Assembly: GCA_003427395.1 (NCBI GenBank) | Contig: BFEA01000465.1 | Location: 239,997 to 263,431, forward strand | Direction: 5' to 3' | DNA length: 23,435 nucleotides | From: Chara braunii | Taxonomy: Eukaryota; Streptophyta; Charophyceae; Charales; Characeae | In this document: positions 16,320-23,435 of the stretch, piece by piece | Layout of the letters: each line of letters begins with the position of its first letter | Numbering within the stretch: position 1 is the stretch's first letter | Program-made: the position numbers and the translations under genes | The notes under the pieces: model-generated | What the model was told of the DNA's origin: nothing | Databases searched by the model: none | What the model saw: only the letters and a program-made list of their open reading frames with translations

Positions 16320-18692
16320 ATCTTGGACCCATATCGTAAAGATACACCAACGGCTTTTTACCTTTCCACTCCTTGACCTCCTCACACATACTGGTCTATT
16401 TATCTTGATATCTTCCTATTTTCGCCACTAGGTCCTCTATTCTTTCCATTGTTCTCCGTGCCTCATTCCAGTAACCTTCCTCTATCTCATCGTCGGATTC
16501 CACCACAATTGGTTTTTCCCTGACGGTACCGGCTTTCCTTTCCTGCTCTACCTCATTCTCTCTTATCTCTTCTACCCTTACATCAGGACGGACCTCTTCC
16601 TCTTGCCAAATCCGAAACATAGCCGGAGGAGCGGGTGGTATGCAGGCCTCGGCTCATCGCAGGGTCTCCTTCCTCGTCCCCCCGGGGGTTTTAGGGTCAA
16701 TGTAGTACCCAAACTTGTCCTACATATCACCATCATAATTGGTACTAATTAACCCTTCATCTTCATCATTTCTTCGGACGTGGCAAAATTTGATAGTGTG
16801 GCCCTTTTGCCCACAATGCCAGCAAATGGCATTCCTTCAATCTATTCGTCCTCTACCAAAACCTCATCCGCCTTCTTGACTACCCTTACTTCCTTACGCA
16901 TTTCAGTCCCTATTTCCTCCTCCGCTGGAATTACCACCTTCATTTCCTCTTCCATTTCCTCCACGGTCACCATTTCCTCGTCCTCACCCCATCCTTGGTT
17001 TTGTCCACGTCCGCCGTCTTGATTCCCTTGCGACCCTTGCGGCGCCGACTGTTGTGGCTGGCTTGACTGTTGATTTGGAAGACTCATTTGTTGGAATTGG
17101 GGTCCTGGACACCTACAGGAAGCCATGTTCAACGGAGCCCCGGCATATAATCCATGTTGTCCGCTTACTGGCCATGGTACATATGGACCATACCCAGGCC
17201 AAGGACTTGGGGGTCCATAGCTCGACCACGGCCCATAGGGTGATGGCCCAGCCTGACCATGTGACTCAGGCGGTGGCATTGCTGTTACTTGCGAACCTTG
17301 GCCTCTTCCTGACCGTTGTCCTCCGTGGGCCAGATTTATGGCCTTCCTCTGTGCCTTTGTTAACTTCTGAGGCTCAGGTTCTTCCTCTTCTTCTTCTTCT
17401 TCTTCTTGTACTACTGCTTTTTTTGCCCGTCCCTGGGCCTGCGTTACTGTCATTACCCTTTTGGCAGCATTCGCTTCTTTCGTAGCTTCAAGTTGGGTCA
17501 CTACCTCCTCCACAACTTTCTTAAGGTCCTGACCGTTACTTGTCGTAACATCCAAAGCCTTTCTTTTTTTTCTTGCCTACCGCATTTGGAAGAGGTCTAC
17601 TTGGTCCAATTCCCCATCTATCACACTTTCTTTTATAGTAGCCCATGTCAACTTTTTCTTTGGCGCAATCTTCTTGGTCAGCGCAGAGTTTTCCCAATTT
17701 GTGAAGTGCCCTAGGAAGGTTGCCCATTGCTCCTCTTCCGCCATCCCAGGGACCTTCCTTGTCATTTTCTCAAAAGTCGTCGCGAATGCGTCCAAAGTGG
17801 TAAAGTCATTTCGCTGTAACATTTTTAGATCTGCCTTCGTTAGTAGACCATCCCCCAGCTTGAAGCGCCTTTGCATTTTCTCTTTGAACAACATAAAAAT
17901 TCCCACGAGAAATGAAAGTTGAAAAAACATTCCATTAAAAACAAAATCCTTCATATTTATAAATTATCATTCCAATGTTCATCCAATTCTAAAATTTTCA
18001 GTTTTATTTCATAAGTTCCCGTCTAAATATGAGTTTTCCCTTCCAACTACATCTATTTGTTCAAGATAGAATGAAAGTTTGGATGAGTTTATGAAATATT
18101 TTAATTAAACTTTCATTTTATTATAACAAATAACTTTTAATTTAGATTGGATTAACCTATTTATGACTGAAAATCCTTACATAGAATGACAGCCCAATTA
18201 AAATATTTCATGAGCTCATCCAAACTTTCATTCCATCTCCAGCATGTAGTTCAAAAAAGAAGAGATAGTTCATTCTTGGATTGAAAGTTTTCTAGTAAGA
18301 TGAAAAATTTTAAAATTGGAATGACATTTTTTAAGATGGAATGAAAATTTAAAATTTAGAATGTAATTTTACTATATAATGATTATTTAATTTTGAGAAA
18401 TTTTTCTGTTGAAGATCGCTCAAACTCTTGCCGCTCCAGCAGCCACCTTCATTATCTCAGGCCGAATCTCCCACCAGACATATCTAGGCAGCAATTTGAA
18501 CTTGTCTGCCTCAGATGCCTCGCTCGTAATTTGCTCGAATATTTCTAACCATTTAGACGCCCTTTCCCCTTTAAACAAGAATATGTCAACCTTCGGCACT
18601 TGTAGCCGTGCTAACTCTCTTTTCTCGATTGCCTTGACGAAATTCTCCGGCGTAGCAGCCGGGCCCTGCTCGATTTCATCCACGTCCGACAT
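16320..18692 (-). pseudogene. gag: Gag of a second LTR retrotransposon family, interrupted
   Basis: On the minus strand an ATG at 18692-18690 opens an acidic N-terminus, then a capsid-like region (VDIFLFKGERASKWLEIFEQ ... KLLPRYVWWEI). A TGA is followed by the MITE-like element at 17889-18411. The frame resumes (FKEKMQRRFKLGDGLL, a gag-core pattern). A TAG plus frameshift at an A-rich run (about 17560-17573) leads to a coiled, Glu-rich, then Gln/Pro/Gly-rich stretch. A CCHC knuckle CWHCGQKGHTIKFC lies at 16824-16783. Coding-like sequence (DKFGYYIDPKTPGGT, then a charged helix) runs to the LTR remnant. Several stops break it. It differs clearly from the Gag at 2189, so it is another family. 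Confidence 0.85.
17889..18411 (-). mobile_element. MITE-like foldback element, copy 2 (523 bp)
   Basis: The reverse complement aligns along its full length with the element at 5947-6468 with scattered substitutions and few indels. Ends are CAACATAAAAATTCCC (left) and the complement of CAACAGAAAAATTTCTC (right). AA flanks it at 17887-17888 and 18412-18413. Removing it and one AA restores the gag codons (AIF followed by KEKMQRR). Both copies lie in retrotransposon coding sequence, in the same orientation relative to their host's sense strand. Confidence 0.82.
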
Positions 18693-19027
18693 CTCTATAT
18701 CCTGTTCGGAATAAGAAAGATATCTTATCAATAGCTCGTCAACTTTCGAAGCACTTTATCTAAGTAGTATCTAGACGTCTCATCTTTAAACATAATTAAC
18801 CATTCTTCTGCTAATTATTACTAATTACTCAGGGCCATAGATACAATCTTGGTCGTTCTCATAATCACATATTGTTACTACCTACATCACCATCAGTATC
18901 ATGACTTACATACCATATACGTTTCTCTCATATAAGACAATCCAAAACATAGGGTTTTGTCGTTTTGCATGGATGATCAGCCTGCACTTAACCAGGGTGT
19001 TCACTAAGGACCCCGGTAGGTAGCCGA
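18693..19027 (-). other. Leader between PBS and gag of the minus-strand element
   Basis: About 335 bases with stops in all frames and no recognisable motif, lying between the primer-binding site and the gag ATG. This is the normal position of an LTR-retrotransposon 5' untranslated leader, which would carry the packaging signal. No specific structure is visible by eye. Confidence 0.55.
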
Positions 19028-19047
19028 GATCTCCGGCAACGGCGCCA
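19028..19047 (-). promoter_or_regulatory. Primer-binding site, Asp tRNA type
   Basis: On the minus strand TGGCGCCGTTGCCGGAGATC matches the complement of the plant Asp tRNA 3' end (TGGCGCCGTTGCCGGGGATC) with one mismatch. It begins two bases after the LTR end CTCGACA at 19050. This fixes the element's orientation as minus. Confidence 0.85.
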
Positions 19048-19049
19048 CC

Positions 19050-19735
19050 TGTCGAGCGCATCGGTCCCGCAGGGGGAGCCTCTGTTTTCAGGCCTAAGCC
19101 TGTCGGGTTGTACTAAAGGCCGTATTTAGGCACACCGGTCATCTCGAAGGTTCCCATGTCTCGGCCCTCGGCCATATGGCCAATTTTACCTGCCTCTGTC
19201 GTGCACCCTATCTTTCTAGCCAGGTTACCTCCCCAAAAAAGTTGCACTTTTACCACCTATGTGCTCGAAAAGTCCTGACTTTCATAGTGTCGTCTGTGGC
19301 TTCTATCCTTGACCAATATCGTTGTCAGCCTAGGAAGTCTCGTTCTTTTGCTTTTTACTGATCCTAGTGCCGTAACCAGTAAGTCAAACGGGTCTAAAGA
19401 CTAGATTTTATCCCAAATTGCCCAAATGCCGGTCTCAAACGTGAATCCTTTCTTCGTGCGCTACTGCAGTTGTCTCACAACCTCCTTCTAGTTCACGTTA
19501 CTAGGCGCAAGCGCCGTTCTCATAATCAGATATCCGTCAAATACTCGTGCGTGCCCTCAAAGTGCATGCCCACACACTCTCTTAATTAGATCAAAAGTGC
19601 GTGCCATTTCCAACTTCCAAGAGTGGGTTATGGCCACACAGAAACGAGACACCCTCTCGACTACTATCAAAAACGCACCTTCTGTGAAATGCAAAAATGT
19701 GCCCCAATACCCTTGTAAGGGTATTCGGGCCGACA
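19050..19735 (-). repeat. 686-bp 5' LTR of the minus-strand element
   Basis: Read on the minus strand it starts TGTCGGCCCGAATACCCTT at 19735 and ends GATGCGCTCGACA at 19050, giving the canonical TG...CA with short inverted ends (TGTCG/CGACA). The PBS follows two bases later. Its start includes a palindromic ATACCCTTACAAGGGTAT, also at the starts of the long LTR-like repeats at 2011 and 7632. Other blocks are shared too (a CCCACACACTCT segment near 19570, also near 1857 and 7775). The three repeats therefore belong to one superfamily of LTRs of very different lengths. Confidence 0.85.
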
Positions 19736-20254
19736 ACGGGCACAATCCCCGCCTGTCAGGATTATGAAGACTTCCACGCCACGATCCCCCTCATTCTCTG
19801 CACTCATTATCCTGACCATCTGGCATCACTTCCCCATCAAGACCATCACTTTCCCTGCATCCATCGCACCATCCACTAGACTTGGCTTCCCACAGGGGAT
19901 AGAGAACTTCGACAGTGTTTTTCTCTTCAAGGGATTGACGGGAGTTCACAGAGCAAGTAGAAGCTTGTTTGTAAGCGCACGCTTTTCTGCGTGGCAATGC
20001 TTGGGGGTTGGTTGAGGAGGGGCCCACCCAATTACGCGAATGCCCTTGTCTCCTGGGAAAAAGGATGGCCCACGACGGTTGGTAGTTGATCGCACCTTAG
20101 CGAGCGCGGAAAATAATTGTTGCCATAGCTTCTTTCTTGTTCTGCGGTGAGGAATGGGGATTTTTGGCGCGATTATCGGAGGAATCTTTTTGGATCTTTT
20201 TGAATTTTCAACTTATGTCGGGCCCATACGAGTTCTCGAAATTTCTTTTTGCAA
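19736..20254. other. Unassigned sequence between elements
   Basis: There are overlapping short frames on both strands (plus 19764-20015, minus 20027-19791) without a recognised domain. No PBS, PPT or terminal repeat is visible. It may be the right-hand continuation of whatever the minus-strand element inserted into at 16280. Confidence 0.35.
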
Positions 20255-20257
20255 TTA

Positions 20258-20809
20258 GGATCTCGTTAGACATTCCTAAAAGAATCCTAAAATTTTTAGG
20301 ACGAGTCCTAAAGGATTTTTAGGATTTTGTGCGGCGTCGTTACGTGCAATCCTAAAAATCATCTTTTAGGATTCGTCCTAAAAGGTCTCCCGCGGCCTGT
20401 TTTTATATGCGTATACACAGCCGCGTCGCCAATGTTCATCCATTCCTGCCAATGTCTGTCCAATCCCTCTCAACGGCTACCGTTCGTGGTCGTTGCCCAC
20501 GTCGACCCGCAGAAAACCTCTCCGATGTCCGATCACTGACCCGACGGACCGTTTCTGCACCAGCAATTCCGTGTCGACGGTGCCATGCGCGCGACGCAAC
20601 GAGTCCGTGAAATGCGGGAATCCTAAATTTGTCAGTAGGTCGGGGGCTACTGAAAAATTAAGGACGATTTTGCCTGGGGAATCCTAAATCCTTCAGGACT
20701 CGTCCTAACGCCGTTTTCACATTTTCGATCTCAAAATTGGATTTAGGATTGCGTGCAAGCAAGACGCAATCCTAAAAACAGGCACTTTTAGGAGTGTCTA
20801 ATGAGACCC
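20258..20809. mobile_element. PIF/Harbinger-like MITE (552 bp)
   Basis: The element has terminal inverted repeats of about 24 bp: left GGATCTCGTTAGACATTCCT, right the complement of GGGTCTCATTAGACACTCCT. TTA flanks both sides (20255-20257 and 20810-20812), the typical PIF/Harbinger target duplication. The interior contains repeated AATCCTAAA and TTTAGGATT subterminal motifs, and no transposase. Its right 338 bp (about 20471-20809) are the inverted counterpart of the first 336 or so bases of the element at 20933, so it looks like a deletion derivative of that family. Confidence 0.82.
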
Positions 20810-21285
20810 TTAGAACTTAAGTTAGGCTATGAATTTGGGTGCATTGCAATTTTTGCCTGCAGCTGCACAGTACTTCTTGCTTGCGCGTGCTCTGCCGCAT
20901 CAGGGTTTGTGGGTTGATTTCCCCGCGCCTTAGGGTCTCGTTAGACACTCCTAAAAGTGCCTGTTTTTAGAATTGCATCTTGGTTGCACGCAATCCTAAA
21001 TCCAATTTTGAGATCGAAAATGTGAAAACGGCGTTAGGACGAGTCCTAAAGGATTTAGGATTCCCCAGGCAAAATCATCCTAAATTTTCCAGTAGCTCCC
21101 GACCTACTGAAAAATTTAGGATCCCGCGTTTCACGGAGTCGTTGCATCGCGCGCATGGCACCATCGACACGGGGTTGCTGGTCCAGGAGCGGTCCGTATG
21201 GTGGGTGGTCAGACATTGGAGGTTTTATGCAGGTCGAGGCCGGCAACGGCCGGCAACGGTAGCCGTTGGCCAACGCGGTGGAGCA

Positions 21286-21286
<1 letters not shown>

Positions 21287-21338
<52 letters not shown>
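21287..21338. repeat. 52-nt poly-G tract
   Basis: An uninterrupted run of 52 G, unusually long. The related MITE lacks it, so it arose after the two copies diverged or lies outside the region they share. It is a strong G-quadruplex candidate and its length is likely to be unreliable in the assembly. Frames crossing it give only poly-Gly or poly-Pro and are not genes. Confidence 0.9.
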
Positions 21339-21606
21339 CGACCGTGGGTGGGCTGACATCCGTAGTGGACCGTTGGCTCGGTTGCGGGTAGCGGAGGAGG
21401 ACAATGACGTGTGTGGGACGACATACGGAGGCGCTTCGGGTGGTGCACGGGCGGCAACGGTCGGTTTTTCTAAATCGCAGGCAGGCGTCTTTGTCGTCTT
21501 CGTTGCTGGTTGTCGGCATATGAAGGTCGAGCAGCCCTATCCCCTGGCATGTCCGAACAGTCGTCTGCAGTAGTCATGTGCGAGGGTGGCTCCCGAGGTG
21601 AATTTC

Positions 21607-21906
21607 ATGGCTGTCGTGCAGAGGAGATTGCCTCTACTGGTACTTGCTGTCATTGTGTTCCTGATTGTCGTCTTCCTCCACGTATGTTTGTCGTGGCTGT
21701 CGTGGAAACAACATCGCAAGAGGCGGGCGTCGACGAAATGGGCGGCAGGGGAATGTCCAATCTTTGTACAGGCATCTGGAGTCGTGGGAGACGCCACTGC
21801 CCCCGTTGGACGAGGAGCCAGAGACGAAAGAACTTTCAACGTTGCCTCTTGCCAGCGGGTCGACGCAGCTGTTGTCGCAGACGGTGCGAGCAGGCGGGTT
21901 GGCTAG
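21607..21906 (+). CDS. Small ORF with one hydrophobic segment, uncertain
   Basis: An ATG at 21607 opens about 99 codons. Residues 8-31 are strongly hydrophobic (LPLLVLAVIVFLIVVFLHV) and are followed by a basic KQHRKRR stretch, a type of signal anchor. It overlaps the start of the trihelix frame in another phase. It could be a chance frame, or a first exon spliced to the downstream frame. I do not recognise it. Confidence 0.25.
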   Translation: MAVVQRRLPLLVLAVIVFLIVVFLHVCLSWLSWKQHRKRRASTKWAAGECPIFVQASGVVGDATAPVGRGARDERTFNVASCQRVDAAVVADGASRRVG

Positions 21907-23377
21907 CAACGAAGGCGACGAGTTTACCTCACTGCTGCATCAAGGCTTGGGAGATGACGACGACGGCGGAGTTGGTCTCCGGTTCGGGTTGTGTTCCGGC
22001 GACGTTAGGGAGGCGAGCCGTACGTTCATCATCGATGTCAATCCTTCGCCACGTGGCGTTCAACATGCTGGAAGTCAGCATACAGAGCAGTTCACACTTC
22101 GTGGTGGTGCGTCCATCACAAGCGGTGTCGGCCCTTCGGTAGTAGCCCGGCAGCATGGATCGACTGCACCGTCCACCGATCGATTGAGAAGTACCTGCCC
22201 CACACACAGTGGAGTCGCGGGGGGGTCCCTGCGCATCGGCGGTGCACGTCCTTCGATGTCGAACTGCACAACGCTGACCAGAACCGAGTTCAGGGACGAG
22301 GGCGCCTGCAGACCGCCGGTGCGTCCAGCACACACTGTGGAGAACATCACACGAGGAGTGTCAAACATGCAGGCACACAGCGATGGTGGCGACGACGATG
22401 GTGGTGGCGGTGACAACGCCGACGAACGATTGATGGAGGACGTGGAAGCAGGGGACGACAACGACGACATTCATATTCGGCCTCTGGGAAAGACGGGTGG
22501 GAGGGGGAGAGGACGCAGCAGAGGTGCTGTTCGTGGTCGATCTATTGGCCGTGGCGGCAGAGGTGGCGGCGACGACGACGGCGGGAAGTCTGCGACGTAC
22601 TGGTCTCCGGAAGACCAAATGCTCTTGGTGAGATGCAAGCGGAAGCAAGACATGCACCTTGTCGGGTTCGGTCACAATTACGGTCGGATGCGGACCAAGG
22701 AGTGGAAGTGGGACGACATTGCGAAGCGCATGGCGAACGCGGGGAGGCCTAGAGACGCGGACGACTGCATGAAGAAGTGGGACAATCTCTTCCAAAACTA
22801 CAAGAAGATACAGAGGTTTCAGAATGCGAGCGGCCAACCAGATTTCTTCAGGCTATCGAATGAAGAAAGGAAGGAGCACAACTTCAAGTTCCGGATGGAG
22901 AGGGTGCTGTACAATGAGATCCACGCAGGCATGGTGGGCAACCACACCATTTTTCCTCCCAACGTCGCCGACACCGGAAGTCCGGACGGGGTGCAGGTGC
23001 CCAGGCAAGGAGCGGGTGGTGGGGAGTCTGTTGGTAGTGAGGCCGGTGGTGAAGGCTTCCCTGAAGAACGTTCTTCTGCGAGGGACTCTGACAACAACGC
23101 AGGCAGTGGGGCTGGAGGCGGGAAGCGGAAGAATGCGCGTCAACAGGCGTTGGAGTGGATCGCTGATGTCATGGACCTCCATGGCGAACTGATGTCGTCG
23201 ACGGTCGAATCGTCTAGCAAGCGGCAATGCAGCATATTCACGAGGCAATACGACATACTTGAGAAGGAAGTTGCAGTCCAAAAAGCGCACTACGCGGCGT
23301 CCGATGAGACGCAGAGGATGATGTGCCACATGCCTATGGAGATCGCTGCCGCCATCCGTGGTCGGTCGCCGATGTAG
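21665..23377 (+). CDS. RGG-rich trihelix (Myb/SANT-like) DNA-binding protein
   Basis: The open frame has 570 sense codons after a TGA at 21662. The first codon is TTG and the first in-frame ATG is at 22256 (residue 198). The product is thus either about 373 residues or gains an N-terminus from an upstream exon. Residues about 1-270 are low-complexity Gly/Ser/Asp-rich, with acidic runs near 235-270. An Arg-Gly cluster spans about 277-303. The trihelix follows at about 312-386: YWSPEDQMLLVRCK, WKWDDIAKRM, then CMKKWDNLFQNYKKIQ, giving the spaced tryptophans and the KW-NL-YK helix of this family. A Gly/Ser linker and a C-terminal helix (ARQQALEWIADVMDLHG to the end) may mediate dimerisation. Trihelix proteins bind DNA in the nucleus; in a PIF/Harbinger element such a protein would recruit transposase to the ends. 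A host transcription factor captured by the element is the alternative. Confidence 0.75.
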   Translation: MSSSSTYVCRGCRGNNIARGGRRRNGRQGNVQSLYRHLESWETPLPPLDEEPETKELSTLPLASGSTQLLSQTVRAGGLASNEGDEFTSLLHQGLGDDDDGGVGLRFGLCSGDVREASRTFIIDVNPSPRGVQHAGSQHTEQFTLRGGASITSGVGPSVVARQHGSTAPSTDRLRSTCPTHSGVAGGSLRIGGARPSMSNCTTLTRTEFRDEGACRPPVRPAHTVENITRGVSNMQAHSDGGDDDGGGGDNADERLMEDVEAGDDNDDIHIRPLGKTGGRGRGRSRGAVRGRSIGRGGRGGGDDDGGKSATYWSPEDQMLLVRCKRKQDMHLVGFGHNYGRMRTKEWKWDDIAKRMANAGRPRDADDCMKKWDNLFQNYKKIQRFQNASGQPDFFRLSNEERKEHNFKFRMERVLYNEIHAGMVGNHTIFPPNVADTGSPDGVQVPRQGAGGGESVGSEAGGEGFPEERSSARDSDNNAGSGAGGGKRKNARQQALEWIADVMDLHGELMSSTVESSSKRQCSIFTRQYDILEKEVAVQKAHYAASDETQRMMCHMPMEIAAAIRGRSPM

Positions 23378-23435
23378 GGCTCATTCAAGTCCAGTCATTG
23401 CGTTCATAGTTGGTTTTTTTTTTTTTTTTTTTTTT
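23378..23435. other. 3' flank ending in T run
   Basis: After the TAG stop the sequence reaches a run of at least 21 T that continues to the window edge. No polyadenylation signal is evident in these few bases. Confidence 0.6.

Larger units (their letters stand above)
20933..23435 (+). mobile_element. Left part of a PIF/Harbinger-like element, continues beyond window
   Basis: The element starts GGGTCTCGTTAGACACTCCT right after TTA (20930-20932), matching the MITE terminus. Subterminal ATCCTAAAT-type motifs follow to about 21130. Similarity to the MITE ends near 21268, just before a 52-nt G run. It then contains the RGG/trihelix ORF. Autonomous PIF/Harbinger elements typically carry a DDE transposase gene and a Myb/SANT-like DNA-binding gene, so the transposase is expected to the right of the window. 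The right terminus is not present here, so membership of the ORF is inference. Confidence 0.65.

Noticed and set aside
19740-19770. tRNA-Asp-like string (CCCCGCCTGTCAGG)
   Set aside because: Only an anticodon-arm-like fragment; no acceptor, D or T arms fold around it.
21055-21519. Proline-rich or glycine-rich ORFs across the G run on either strand
   Set aside because: They exist only because the homopolymer lacks stops; the flanks are terminal transposon sequence.

Overview
The window is almost entirely transposable-element sequence from a eukaryotic nuclear genome of the plant lineage. The evidence is a Ty3/gypsy-type pol with plant-style primer-binding sites (initiator-Met and Asp tRNA types), a trihelix (Myb/SANT-like) gene inside what looks like a PIF/Harbinger transposon, MITE-like elements, and long homopolymer tracts. 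A charophyte alga such as Chara is my guess from general style; nothing here proves it. I see no tRNA, rRNA, CRISPR array or bacterial operon.

Layout. (1) 1-2011: the antisense 5' part of a long LTR-like repeat, clearest from about 1470 to 2011. (2) 2012-7631 and 13510-about 14700: one decayed plus-strand Ty3/gypsy element. In order it has a Met-type PBS, Gag with a CCHC knuckle, a protease (DSG), RT (YMDD), RNase H, a PHD-finger-like domain, a zinc-binding integrase N-terminus, a D,D,E core and a GPY/F-like tail. It carries stops in all three codons and several frameshifts. (3) It is cut by a 304-bp insertion of unknown type in RT (about 5146-5449), a 522-bp MITE-like element (5947-6468) and a 5,878-bp insertion (7632-13509). 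The large insertion has LTR-like ends (TGTCAG...CTCGACA) and a 4-bp ACGT duplication; removing it and one ACGT copy rejoins the pol reading frame. (4) 14700-16280: post-integrase sequence with a degraded, unrecognised ORF. (5) 16281-19735: a minus-strand, Gag-only LTR element with a 686-bp 5' LTR, an Asp-type PBS and a CCHC Gag, but no pol. Its gag is cut by a second copy of the same MITE-like element. (6) 20258-20809: a 552-bp TTA-flanked MITE. (7) 20933 to the window end: the left part of a larger PIF/Harbinger-like element sharing about 338 bp with that MITE, containing a 52-nt G run and an RGG-plus-trihelix ORF.

The most unusual signal lies inside the 5.9-kb insertion. From 10283 to 11171 there are eleven dispersed hairpins. 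Their loop is strongly conserved in two related versions, while their stems change sequence by compensatory substitutions and wobble pairs. This looks like selection on folded RNA (or single-stranded DNA) structure in a long non-coding region. Three further diverged repeats with a TTCC/GGAA-type hairpin and a perfect 9-bp hairpin follow at 11486-11880.

No gene here can be shown to be an ordinary single-copy host gene. The trihelix ORF is the only long intact reading frame, and its position suggests it is the transposon's own DNA-binding protein.
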